From positions 62,001 through 126,000 of the forward strand of contig CAWGYT010000018.1 of NCBI GenBank assembly GCA_963826795.1: a DNA stretch of 64,000 nucleotides, in the 5' to 3' direction. Every line of letters begins with the position of its first letter. Positions within the stretch are counted from its first letter, which is position 1. Origin of the DNA: CAWGYT01 sp963826795 (GTDB lineage Bacteria; Planctomycetota; Planctomycetia; Pirellulales; Pirellulaceae). Shown here piece by piece: positions 1 to 8,363 of the stretch. The notes under the pieces were generated by a model. The model worked only from the letters and a program-made list of their open reading frames with translations. It ran no database searches and had not been told where the DNA came from. Made by a program: the position numbers and the translations under genes.

Positions 1-895
1 GACCCCGCAGAACCTTCAGCGACTCGCCGGGATACAGCTGGTAGGGCGCCTCGACCCCATTGATCCTGCGCAAGAACTCGCTGGAAACACTGTATTGTCG
101 CGCGATGTTCTCCAACGTCTCGCCCTCTTGGACGACGTGCGCCGGCTCCAGAAAACTGTCGCGGGAATAAAGCACGGTACCGGCCAGCTGGTCCAGCAGC
201 TGGCGATAACGCCGGCGTTGGGTCTCCGTGAAGGACGGCTCGCCGTACCAGGCCGAGAGCGTCAAGAGGGCGTTGCCCAGCTGCCCGTTGGCCAGGTCCG
301 CCTGGGCCGACTGCCACGAGGCTTGGAAGCCCGAGTCGGTCGGGGAGGTTGCTTCCGAGGCCGGGTCGCTGCTCTGGGGTGGATTCAACGCACCATAGGG
401 TGGCAGCGCCGGGGCTTGCGTGCTGGGATAATCACCGCCCCGATCGTCGGGGACGGCAGCGACGCCGTAGTAGCTGCCGGATTCGTCTCCGGAGTCGCCC
501 GCCTCGGGGGATTCGTCGAGCGGCCGATCGCCCTGCAAATGGGAGTTGTCGACCGAGCCGTAAGGGTAAGGGGTTGGGGCCAGCGAGGGGGGCGGGTAGG
601 ACGCATCCGTCGCCGGATCCATCGCCTCACCACGCTGCTCGCGATAACCGCCGTCATCAACCGGGGGAGGGGCAAAGGACGCACGCTCGTCGGAGGCACC
701 CGCGGCGGGCGGAATCTCGACGGAGACGGGCACTTCCGATCCAATGCCCGGGGTCGTCACGTCGGGAGCCGTCCAGGCGTCGACCGCCGCCAGCTCGTCG
801 AGCTCATCGGGCGCCGGGCTGCTCAACACAACGTAAGCCCCGTAGCCGACGGCCAAAAGCGTCATGGTGACAATTGCATTTTTGACGGAGTTCAC
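1..895 (-). CDS. LysM-domain membrane-anchored protein (3' part beyond window)
   Basis: The visible 298 residues begin with a GTG start at 895, preceded by a strong AAGGAGG ribosome site. Residues 7-25 form one hydrophobic segment (a signal anchor), so the rest is probably periplasmic. A long Pro/Asp/Ser-rich low-complexity stretch follows to about residue 190, then a short helical part. Near residue 255 a LysM domain begins (HVVQEGETLENIARQYSV, then YQLYPGESLKV), the fold that binds peptidoglycan or chitin-type glycans. The reading frame is still open at base 1, so the C-terminus is missing. The likely role is a cell-wall-binding envelope protein. No catalytic domain is visible, and one could follow outside the window. 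Confidence 0.8.
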   Translation of the reverse strand, partial: MNSVKNAIVTMTLLAVGYGAYVVLSSPAPDELDELAAVDAWTAPDVTTPGIGSEVPVSVEIPPAAGASDERASFAPPPVDDGGYREQRGEAMDPATDASYPPPSLAPTPYPYGSVDNSHLQGDRPLDESPEAGDSGDESGSYYGVAAVPDDRGGDYPSTQAPALPPYGALNPPQSSDPASEATSPTDSGFQASWQSAQADLANGQLGNALLTLSAWYGEPSFTETQRRRYRQLLDQLAGTVLYSRDSFLEPAHVVQEGETLENIARQYSVSSEFLRRINGVEAPYQLYPGESLKVLRG

Positions 896-1051
896 CTTCG
901 TCCTCCTTGACGAACTGAAAATCGATCAGAGATCCGCTTGGGAAGCGAGCGTCGGGGTTGGGGGCAAGCCACCGAGGCCCGCGGACGGGTGCGGATGCTT
1001 GCGACCTGGTTTGGGTTGTACGATGATGCCCTCGGGAGGAACCACAATCTG

Positions 1052-1303
1052 ATGTCTTGGACGAATCACTCGCGGCCACTGCATGACGACGAGTATCCGG
1101 AGCCGGACGAGGAAAACGACGACGCCGTCATTCCCTGTCCGGAATGCGGCCAGCTGGTGTATGAAGAAGCCCTTCAGTGCCCCGCTTGCTCCGCCTATCT
1201 GACTCAGTCGACCAGTCCCTGGTCGGGTCGAGCTACCTGGTGGATTGCGTTGGGACTGCTGGGCATCCTCGGAACCCTCTGGGCCCTGCTTGGTCTCTCC
1301 TGA
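1052..1303 (+). CDS. Small zinc-ribbon protein with C-terminal membrane segment
   Basis: An 83-residue protein. The start at 1052 is chosen because GGAGG lies just upstream; an in-frame upstream extension to 938 is basic and looks non-coding. The N-terminus is acidic. Two CxxC pairs (C29/C32 and C43/C46) form a treble-clef or zinc-ribbon knuckle, and residues 62-82 form a single membrane helix at the C-terminus. Such short tail-anchored zinc ribbons are common in planctomycetes and have no assigned function. It is divergent from the LysM gene, with about 155 bases between them. Confidence 0.7.
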   Translation: MSWTNHSRPLHDDEYPEPDEENDDAVIPCPECGQLVYEEALQCPACSAYLTQSTSPWSGRATWWIALGLLGILGTLWALLGLS

Positions 1304-1506
1304 TGACTTCGGACTCCGGCGCAAACACACTCTCACGCCGTCACGGGGTTCGACCCCGCCACGTGTCGCCCCGACAACTCACCGGGGCGCCCTGGGTCGG
1401 GATGATACGGGAAGTCGCCGCGCGAGACCAGCTCAGTTCGACAACTTTTTCGGCGTCGCGGGTTGGGAAAAGGGGTCCCAAGATCAAGCGGTCACACCGC
1501 GCGAGA

Positions 1507-2364
1507 TTACGACCCGGTCGATTTGTGAAAGGCCTCGGTCAGCCGCTGGGTGATCGGACCTGGGCGACCGCTGCCGATCACGCGGCTATCCACCTTGACG
1601 ACCGGCACGACCTCCGCCGCGCTCCCGGTCAAGAAACACTCATCGGCGATATAGACGTCGTGTTTGGTCAGGGTCGTCTCGCGAACCGGGATCGCCTCAG
1701 CCAGGGCCAGATCGATCACCGCCTGTCGCGTGATCCCCTCGAGGATGCCGGCGTCGATCGACGGGGTGTAGAGCGTGCCGCCGCGGACCAGGAAGATATT
1801 GTCGCCCGTGCACTCGGCGACCTCGCCCTTATGGTTCAACATCAGGGCCTCGACGCAACCTGCCTGAGCTCCTTCGATCTTGGCCAGGATGTTGTTCAGG
1901 TAGTTCAGCGATTTGATCCGCGGACTGAGTGCCGCCGGGTGATTCCGAATCGTGCTGACCGTAATGATCTCGAGTCCTCGTTCGTAGAACTCGACGGGAT
2001 AAAGCGAGATCTTGTCGGTAATAATGATCACTTGCGGGTCGCTGGTCCGATTGGGGTCCAAACCCAGCGTTCCGGCCCCGCGGGTCACCAGCAAGCGGAT
2101 GTAGGCATCTTTCAACTGATTTCGGGCCAACGTCTGCTTGACGGCCGCGGCCATTTTGTCGCGCGGCAGCGGGATTTCCAGCCAAATCGCTTTGGCGGAA
2201 TTCCAGAGTCGCTCCAGGTGCTGCTCCAGTCGGAACACGACGCCGGCGTAGCTTCGCATGCCCTCAAACACGCCGTCACCGTACAGCAACCCGTGATCAT
2301 AGACGCTGATTTTCGCGTCTTCCTTATCGTAGAACTCACCGTTGATATAAATCTGCAACGCCAT
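1507..2364 (-). CDS. ilvE: Branched-chain amino acid aminotransferase (class IV, PLP)
   Basis: 285 residues, the full length of fold-type IV PLP aminotransferases. It opens with the typical INGEF and YDHGLLYGDGVFEGMR motifs. K151 in RIKSLNYLNN is the expected Schiff-base lysine, E183 in the GEVAECTGDNIF segment is the conserved glutamate near the PLP ring, and a GITRQAV motif follows. It transfers the amino group between Leu/Ile/Val and 2-oxoglutarate in the cytoplasm, the last step of branched-chain synthesis. D-alanine aminotransferase and aminodeoxychorismate lyase share the fold; the long N-terminal FEGMR motif favours IlvE. It stands alone, with no ilv neighbours. Confidence 0.9.
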   Translation of the reverse strand: MALQIYINGEFYDKEDAKISVYDHGLLYGDGVFEGMRSYAGVVFRLEQHLERLWNSAKAIWLEIPLPRDKMAAAVKQTLARNQLKDAYIRLLVTRGAGTLGLDPNRTSDPQVIIITDKISLYPVEFYERGLEIITVSTIRNHPAALSPRIKSLNYLNNILAKIEGAQAGCVEALMLNHKGEVAECTGDNIFLVRGGTLYTPSIDAGILEGITRQAVIDLALAEAIPVRETTLTKHDVYIADECFLTGSAAEVVPVVKVDSRVIGSGRPGPITQRLTEAFHKSTGS

Positions 2365-2719
2365 CGCGAGTCACCAGGCCTTTATCCGGGTCCACGTTGA
2401 CTTGACACGCTCCATGAGCCCAGGGTTCGAGCACGCGGCGTGAAATCCCGCTTTGGGCTGCCATGTCAATTCCCGATGCGAAGCATCGGGATCGGCCACG
2501 ACATCGCGTCTCCCCCAAATCGGCTCACGCGTGCCACTGGGACAGAAACCGAGTGGAAGTCGCTTGCGCCGTTACCGTCGAGGGCTTACCGTCGACGGGT
2601 TGTCGCTCATCGATTGTGGCCGAAACTCCGCCGTCGAAACTCCGCCGTCTAACCTATTCCGCCGGCACGTCCCATCACGACGCACGTCCGGATCAACCTC
2701 CTAGTGCGGTGTCACCGCA
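2365..2719. other. Intergenic stretch between ilvE and lolD
   Basis: 355 bases with no convincing gene. The short reading frames here lack ribosome sites and family features. The stretch holds a perfect 9-bp palindrome near its left end, a short direct repeat (actccgccgtc twice, about 2627-2648), and a perfect hairpin where it meets lolD. Both flanking genes are on the minus strand, so it contains the lolD 3' end and the ilvE promoter. Confidence 0.6.
2471..2491. repeat. Perfect 9-bp stem, 3-base loop palindrome
   Basis: TCCCGATGC, GAA, GCATCGGGA: nine paired bases around a trinucleotide loop, upstream of ilvE. No T-tract follows on either strand, so it is not a classical intrinsic terminator. 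It could be an interspersed palindromic repeat or an RNA-stabilising hairpin. Confidence 0.55.
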
Positions 2720-2723
2720 CTAG
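2701..2723 (-). terminator. 10-bp hairpin overlapping the lolD stop codon
   Basis: CTAGTGCGGT, GTC, ACCGCACTAG forms ten perfect base pairs and contains the lolD TAG stop. There is no U-tract after it, so it is either a Rho-type or processing hairpin or an interspersed palindrome. Its position at the very end of the operon suggests 3'-end formation or stabilisation. Confidence 0.4.
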
Positions 2724-3553
2724 TCTGTCGCATCCGGGCCTCGTTCGAGCTGACCGACACGTCCCTCGACGAGCTGGACCACTCGATCGGTTTGCCCGGC
2801 GAGGGTCGAGTCGTGGGTGACCATGATGATAGTGAGCTTCTGATCCTCATTCAAGGACCGCAGCAACTGCATGATTTGGTTCCCGGTCTGACGATCGAGA
2901 TTCCCGGTGGGTTCGTCGGCCAGCAGGATCCGCGGCTGATTCATCAGGGCTCGCGCGATGGCGACGCGCTGCATCTCGCCGCCGGACAATTCCCGCGGGC
3001 GGTGTCGCAGGCGGTGTGCGAGTCCGACGCGTTCCAAGAGGCCGCGGGCCCGTTCGCGAAGTTCGCGGCGGCGCGCCCAATAGGTCCAGATCGGACAGTC
3101 GATCAGGGCGGGCAGGACGACGTTCTCCCACGTCGTCAGCTCGGGTAGCAGGTGATAGAACTGAAACACGATCCCTAGCTGCCGATTCCGAATCCGATCG
3201 CGGCGCACGGCCGCCAGGTGATCGATGCGTCGGCCATCCAGGTGAATCTGCCCGGCATCCGGCGCATCCAGTGTCGCCAGCAGATGCAGCAGGGTGCTCT
3301 TACCCGACCCGCTTTTGCCGACCACGCTGAGGAATTCGTGGAGACGAATCGCGACATCCACGCCTTTCAGCACGGGAATCGAGACTTGGCCCTTTCGATA
3401 GCTCTTGCGCAAGTCATGGGCCGCCAAGATCAGGGGGGATTCGGTCCGGCCGGCCGCCGATCGCTCGCGCGGCACGACGCGAAAATGGGGGCCCGCGAGC
3501 GGTTCCGCCGCGGGCGCGACCGTGGGGTCCACCGGAAGGATCGTCTTACTCAT
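2720..3553 (-). CDS. lolD: ABC transporter ATPase, LolD/MacB type
   Basis: 277 residues from the ATG at 3553, which overlaps the lolC end by 8 bases; longer upstream starts lie inside lolC. It has all nucleotide-binding motifs: Walker A GKSGSGKST, Q-loop in LGIVFQFYHLLPELT, signature LSGGEMQR, Walker B ILLADEPTGNLD and switch His in MVTHD. The FYHLLPELTTWENV pattern is typical of the LolD/MacB/FtsE group. About 45 extra N-terminal residues precede the ATPase core. It should power extraction of lipoproteins from the inner membrane together with the adjoining permease. Other FtsX-type systems (MacB, cell division) cannot be excluded on sequence alone. Confidence 0.88.
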   Translation of the reverse strand: MSKTILPVDPTVAPAAEPLAGPHFRVVPRERSAAGRTESPLILAAHDLRKSYRKGQVSIPVLKGVDVAIRLHEFLSVVGKSGSGKSTLLHLLATLDAPDAGQIHLDGRRIDHLAAVRRDRIRNRQLGIVFQFYHLLPELTTWENVVLPALIDCPIWTYWARRRELRERARGLLERVGLAHRLRHRPRELSGGEMQRVAIARALMNQPRILLADEPTGNLDRQTGNQIMQLLRSLNEDQKLTIIMVTHDSTLAGQTDRVVQLVEGRVGQLERGPDATD

Positions 3554-5267
3554 ATCGAAGGGCCTCCACCGGATGCATCCGTGCCGCGCGGAGGGCCGGC
3601 AGGACACTCGCGAGAACCGCAATCATCATCGCGCCGGTCACGATCCACGCCACCGTGCCGAGATCGACGATCGTGGGAATCTCTTGAAAATAGTAAATCG
3701 TGGGATCAAACACCTCGCGTCCCGTGATCGCTTCCAGCCACGACGCGATGCGGTTGATATGGCGCACGAACAGCAAACCCAACACCATTCCGACCCCCGA
3801 ACCGACGCAACCCAGCGACAGGCCATAGCCCAGAAAAATCGACATCACGCCGCGGCGTGTGGCGCCCAACGCCTTCAGAATGCCGATGTCGCGAGTTTTC
3901 TCGACCACGATCATGAAGAACGTCGCAAGGATCCCGAATCCCGCCACCGCGATGATCAAGAACAACAGAATGTTCAAGATCGTCGTTTCCATCTGGACGG
4001 CGGCCAGCAGCGGTCCTTGCAAATCTCTCCAGGTCTGTATCCGGTATGGAAACAACTCCGCGGGAAAGCGACTGCGAAGTTTGTCGCGGGCCGCGTTCAA
4101 GTCGGCTCCCGGACGCAGCTTGATTTGGATCGAGTTGACCGCGGCAATCCCCGACTGGGGATCGATCATCCCCCGCAAATATTGCAGTTGACCGAGCGGA
4201 ACAAACGCAAAACAGGCGTCGTACTCGCTCATCTTGCTCTCATAAAAATCCACGACCGTAAAATTGCCGCTCACCGCCTGGGGAGGTGAACCCGCCGTGG
4301 GTAGCGTGACCTTCACGTCATCGCCCGGCTTGCAGAGGAAGACTTCCACCACCTCGCCGTCTTCCGTCCGATGGCGGATGCTGGAGGTGGCGATTCCAAG
4401 TACCATGCCGACATGCTGTTGCACCGACGGATCGAACGTGCGGTCCTCCGTTTCCTCCGCGGCGACCTCGGCGAACGGGTCTCGCAACGCATTCAGATTG
4501 GCCGGAACCTCGTGCACGGACTCGCCCGCCGCGTCTTCCATCAGCGCGTCGTCCATCAGCGCGTCGTTCGAAGCCGCGTCATTCCCAGCCGCGTCGTTCG
4601 TCGGCGCGTCGTTCGTGGGCGCGTCGTTCGTGGGCAAAGTGGACGCCGCGGGGGATTTGACGGGTTCCGCGGATGCGATCTGCAGCGTGGGGGAGCCGGT
4701 TGCGGGCCGCGCGGTCGGCCCGCGGGCCGACTGGTTCAGTAGCTTCATCTGTTGCCGATAAAAGGCTTCTTGAGCGACTCGCATCCGACGGTAAATCCAA
4801 CCCGCTTCCTGCATCCGTGGGTCGTATCCCGTCTCGTGCAACTCGAAGCTTAACCGTTCGCGGTTCTGCGGATGCAGCAGATACTGGCTGAAGTCACTGA
4901 CGCTGGCATACGTCGCCTGATCGATCCCGATCAAGTTAATCTGCTTGGTGATCGCTTGACCCCGCCACTGGAAACTGAGCATCGCGGGGATGTGGACCGT
5001 CGAGGTCATCCCGACCAGGTCATCGCCCAACACGGCCCGGACCTCGGCCTCGAGAATCTGAGGTTCGGGGATCCCCTCCATGCTCTGCGCCTCCACGACG
5101 ACATCCGAAAGAATGCCATGGAGCCGCTTGTACATTTCGCTCTGAAAGCCGCTCATCACACTGTTCACGACGATCATCGTCGCGACGCCCAGCATCACAC
5201 TGATGATGGACGCCAACGCGATGTAGCGTGTACGGAGATAGCGCAGGCAGATTTGCAATTTATACAT
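3546..5267 (-). CDS. lolC: FtsX-family permease, LolC/LolE type, with pentapeptide-repeat insert
   Basis: 573 residues from the ATG at 5267, with AAAGGA six bases upstream. One membrane helix lies near the N-terminus (residues about 18-38). A large periplasmic domain of about 370 residues follows, then three helices at the C-terminus with the FtsX core (ILATFFMIVVEKTRDIGILKALGATRRG). The C-terminus PVEALRYE is typical of LolC/E. Between residues about 210 and 245 sits a run of acidic five-residue repeats (TNDAP, GNDAA, MDDAL types) that the family lacks. It is coupled to lolD by overlap. The predicted role is the membrane subunit of lipoprotein release; one permease gene suggests a homodimer. 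Confidence 0.87.
   Translation of the reverse strand: MYKLQICLRYLRTRYIALASIISVMLGVATMIVVNSVMSGFQSEMYKRLHGILSDVVVEAQSMEGIPEPQILEAEVRAVLGDDLVGMTSTVHIPAMLSFQWRGQAITKQINLIGIDQATYASVSDFSQYLLHPQNRERLSFELHETGYDPRMQEAGWIYRRMRVAQEAFYRQQMKLLNQSARGPTARPATGSPTLQIASAEPVKSPAASTLPTNDAPTNDAPTNDAAGNDAASNDALMDDALMEDAAGESVHEVPANLNALRDPFAEVAAEETEDRTFDPSVQQHVGMVLGIATSSIRHRTEDGEVVEVFLCKPGDDVKVTLPTAGSPPQAVSGNFTVVDFYESKMSEYDACFAFVPLGQLQYLRGMIDPQSGIAAVNSIQIKLRPGADLNAARDKLRSRFPAELFPYRIQTWRDLQGPLLAAVQMETTILNILLFLIIAVAGFGILATFFMIVVEKTRDIGILKALGATRRGVMSIFLGYGLSLGCVGSGVGMVLGLLFVRHINRIASWLEAITGREVFDPTIYYFQEIPTIVDLGTVAWIVTGAMMIAVLASVLPALRAARMHPVEALRYE
4531..4635. repeat. Seven-unit 15-bp tandem repeat inside lolC
   Basis: Seven consecutive 15-base units of gcgtcNttcNtNggc type; the last two (4606-4620 and 4621-4635) are identical. 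In lolC they encode TNDAP-like pentapeptides, so the reading frame is kept. Divergence rises toward the left end, as expected if the right end is the youngest part. Confidence 0.85.
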
Positions 5268-5345
5268 CGCCAATCCTTTGGCTGGGGTGCGTCGTCGCGC
5301 GCTGGGCCCGGAGCTGGCCGTCCCGGCAGCGGAGTCGGGGTGCCG

Positions 5346-6947
5346 CTACGGCCTGAGCAACGGGAACAGGATCACGTCACGAATACTCTGAGAATTGGTA
5401 AGTAGCATGACCAGCCGGTCGATGCCAATACCTAATCCGCCGGCCGGGGGCATTCCATGTCGCAAGGCGCGGATAAAGTCGTGATCCATGCGGGCCATCG
5501 AGTCTTCGCTTGGTAGCCCTGCTAGCTGCGTGCGAAAAAGCGTTTCCTGTAGGTCCGGGTCATTCAGCTCGGTGTACGCATTCGCGATCTCCATCCCCTC
5601 GACGAACAACTCGAACCGTTCCGCGATTTCCGGCTGATCGGCCCGGCGTTTCGTCAACGGGCAAATACTGGCGGGATAATCGAGTACGAAGATGGGCCCT
5701 TTCAAGGCATCTTCGACACGCTCCTCGAACACGTCGCTCTTGATCACGTCCGGATGGCGATCTGCCGTTTCGATTCCCAGTCGTTCCGCCAGCGACGCGA
5801 TGGCTCGCGCGTCGGACGGGTCGATCCCGCAGTGTTCCGCGAACAGTTCGTCGTACGTTTTCCTCTGAAACGGAGGGGTAAAATCGATGACGTCTTTGCC
5901 CCAGGGAAGGCGGGTACCGCGACCGAGGCAGTGGATGGCGTCGACGACGATCCGTTCGGTCAACTCGATCATCGTCTCGTAATTGCCGTAGGCCTGGTAC
6001 ACCTCCAACATGGTGAATTCAGGATTGTGCCGCGGGCTGATTCCCTCATTGCGGTAGACGCGGCCCAATTCATAGACACGTTCCATGCCACCGACCAAGA
6101 GCCGCTTGAGGTGCAGCTCCAGCGCGATCCGCAGGAACAGATCGATATCCAGCGCATTGTGGTGGGTCGTAAAGGGTCGGGCTGCGGCGCCACCGGCGAT
6201 CGCGTGCAGCGTCGGACCTTCGACCTCGCAGAATCCCTCCTCGTGAAGCGTCTGTCGAATCGACCGCACGATCTTGGTTCGATCCAAGAACCGCGGGAGG
6301 ACGCCGTCGGAATAGGTCAGGTCCAGGTACCGCATCCGCTGCCGCAGTTCGGGATCGGTCAGACCGTGATGTTTCTCGGGAGGCGTCTCGATTGATTTGC
6401 AGAGGATCCACAATTGTTCGGCAAAGATCGTCACTTCGCCGGTCTTCGTACGTCGCAGTTGGCCCTCGACGCCAACCAGATCGCCCAGGTCAAACGTGTC
6501 GGAGAGCTGCCAGCCCAGGTCCCCAACCTGTTTTTTTCCGACAAACAACTGGATCTGGCCGGTCTGATCGCGCAGATCGATGAACTTCAGCCGCCCCGTA
6601 TCCCGCAGCAACACGATTCGACCTGCGGTCCGAACGGTGGGACCGACCAACTCCCCCGGACCCTGCTCGGCCAGCCACGCGCGGAAATCAAATTCTGGTT
6701 GGGCCTCGAGATCGGGCACAGCGATGTGGGTTGTTCCGTCGGTCGGCGCAAACGTCACCTCGCCGATCCGTCCCCGGATCTGCTCGATCGACAACTTCCC
6801 GTCGAATCGATGTCCCCAGGGATCAAACCCCAGCTCGGCAATCCGCTGGAGCTTCTTCCGCCGCGCCTGCTCCAGCGCGTCCATTTCGGCGCCGGTCGGA
6901 GGCGAATCCGTCCCGGGTCTCTCGCTGGATGGCTTGTCGTCGGTCAT
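5346..6947 (-). CDS. lysS: Lysyl-tRNA synthetase, class II
   Basis: 533 residues, slightly longer than bacterial LysS (about 500). An OB-fold anticodon domain (GRIVLLRDTGRLKFIDLRD) is followed by the class II core: motif 2 with RNEGISPRHNPEFTMLE, and motif 3 GLGIGIDRLVML near the end. It charges tRNA-Lys in the cytoplasm. The N-terminal 25 residues are acidic and variable. It is separated from lolC by about 80 bases on the same strand and may be read with it. The gene is intact and highly conserved, so identification is secure. Confidence 0.95.
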   Translation of the reverse strand: MTDDKPSSERPGTDSPPTGAEMDALEQARRKKLQRIAELGFDPWGHRFDGKLSIEQIRGRIGEVTFAPTDGTTHIAVPDLEAQPEFDFRAWLAEQGPGELVGPTVRTAGRIVLLRDTGRLKFIDLRDQTGQIQLFVGKKQVGDLGWQLSDTFDLGDLVGVEGQLRRTKTGEVTIFAEQLWILCKSIETPPEKHHGLTDPELRQRMRYLDLTYSDGVLPRFLDRTKIVRSIRQTLHEEGFCEVEGPTLHAIAGGAAARPFTTHHNALDIDLFLRIALELHLKRLLVGGMERVYELGRVYRNEGISPRHNPEFTMLEVYQAYGNYETMIELTERIVVDAIHCLGRGTRLPWGKDVIDFTPPFQRKTYDELFAEHCGIDPSDARAIASLAERLGIETADRHPDVIKSDVFEERVEDALKGPIFVLDYPASICPLTKRRADQPEIAERFELFVEGMEIANAYTELNDPDLQETLFRTQLAGLPSEDSMARMDHDFIRALRHGMPPAGGLGIGIDRLVMLLTNSQSIRDVILFPLLRP

Positions 6948-7114
6948 GACTCAGCTCGTCATCTCATCTTTCCGTGAAATTTCCCAAGGACACCGGGCGA
7001 GCGACGACTCGCGAACCGGCGTTAGGTTACCGTCGAGTCCGGCAACAGGGTCCGCATTCTAAGGGTCGGTCGGGAAAAGAGAAAGTACGCCTTCCATCCG
7101 ATCCCTCCGCGACG

Positions 7115-8302
7115 TCAGCGGGCCGTGGCGGGCAGGCGCTCGGCCACCCCGGGAATCAACTTGGCCGCGTTACGATAATAGACCTTGGCCAGTACGTCCT
7201 CGGGCAAGCCGACGCCGTAGATGTTCCAGAATCCTTGAGGCGGAAACTCCTTTTCGGAGTAGGGGAAGTACTCGTCGAACGTCTCCAGGAATCGCCAGTA
7301 CAACCGGAGTCGCTGCTCGGGCCACGGGCCATCCGTTCCGAAGAGGACTCGGTCGGAATACCGCAGCAAGAACTTGCGGGCCGAGTAGGGTTGGCGCCCC
7401 AATTCGGCGATTCGCGACGCGAGCTCAACGAACAGGTTGGGGTATTGATCCAGCCACTGGGCGACTTGTGCGAGGTCCTCGGGGTTGTTGGCCAGGTGAG
7501 CCCCAATGAAGTGCGTTTTGGGATGTCGCGCGATCACGCGATTGCGCGCCGCCAGCAGTTCCTCGCGAGACGGGAGGCCCTCTCGGTGAAAGCTCCAATC
7601 CGGATGCCGCGACAATTCTTCCCAGCGTTCGTTGGTCGCGTCGAGGGGCGCGAAAAACGCCGCGGGATCGGCCGTGTGGATCAGGACGGGCAATCCCAGC
7701 TGGCCACACGCCTCCCAAAGCGGGTCCCAGCGAGGATCGTCGATCCGGATCAGGGATCCATCCGCGTTGCGATAGCCCAGCCCGAACTGTTTGAACAGCT
7801 TCAGCCCGCTGGCACCCTGCTCGGCGGCGCGGCGTAGCAATTCCACTTGGTGCCGAACGAAATCGGGTTGACTGCAGGCCCAGGTCTCCGGTCGGTCCGC
7901 TTCGCCCGGGCCTTGCCAATCCAGGCTGGCGAAGATGACGAAGCGATCGCGATACCGCTCCCACAAGTACTTCCGTTGTTGTTCGAATCCCTCCGGCAGA
8001 AGGCCATCGAGGCTGACACAGACGGCCACCTGGTTACGATCCATCACCGCCACGAACTCGTCCAGCTGCTGCTTCGAACCCCGCAAGCGATAGCCGAAGT
8101 GAGTGTGGACGTCGACGACCGGGAAGCGTGCTTGCGCGAGCAAATGCTGCGGGACCTTCAGCATCGACCGCGGTCGGAATTCGTCCAGTTGCAGCCCGGC
8201 GGCGGACGATGGAGACGCGGGCGGTGGAGACGCCAGCTCCTGCGCGGTCACCAGGGAGGACAATGTCACGGCCAGCAGAAGTGCGATATAGTGAACGAGC
8301 AA
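7115..8302 (-). CDS. Secreted amidohydrolase-family (TIM-barrel) hydrolase
   Basis: 395 residues starting at TTG 8302, with GGAGGG seven bases upstream. A signal peptide (residues 1-20, cleavage after VTA) sends it to the periplasm. The core matches the amidohydrolase_2 family: DVHTHFG metal motif, a conserved HTAD region, GAHLANNPE, and FGTDGPWPEQ near the C-terminus. Members hydrolyse or decarboxylate small cyclic substrates with one divalent metal; the substrate here is unknown. Planctomycetes have many secreted paralogues. The gene is divergent from the kinase, with about 60 bases between the starts. Confidence 0.82.
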   Translation of the reverse strand: MLVHYIALLLAVTLSSLVTAQELASPPPASPSSAAGLQLDEFRPRSMLKVPQHLLAQARFPVVDVHTHFGYRLRGSKQQLDEFVAVMDRNQVAVCVSLDGLLPEGFEQQRKYLWERYRDRFVIFASLDWQGPGEADRPETWACSQPDFVRHQVELLRRAAEQGASGLKLFKQFGLGYRNADGSLIRIDDPRWDPLWEACGQLGLPVLIHTADPAAFFAPLDATNERWEELSRHPDWSFHREGLPSREELLAARNRVIARHPKTHFIGAHLANNPEDLAQVAQWLDQYPNLFVELASRIAELGRQPYSARKFLLRYSDRVLFGTDGPWPEQRLRLYWRFLETFDEYFPYSEKEFPPQGFWNIYGVGLPEDVLAKVYYRNAAKLIPGVAERLPATAR

Positions 8303-8363
8303 GCGAGAACCCTCCGCACGTCACAACGGTCAGACCGTCGTCCGAATCGAACCAAATTACCCG

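Noticed and set aside
1344..1358. T-arm-like CGGGG, TTCGA, CCCCG sequence suggesting a tRNA
   Set aside because: The loop is five bases rather than seven, and no matching acceptor, D or anticodon arms surround it.
1177..2400. Long plus-strand frame over ilvE
   Set aside because: It is antisense to a clearly conserved aminotransferase and has no family feature; high GC content produces such shadows.
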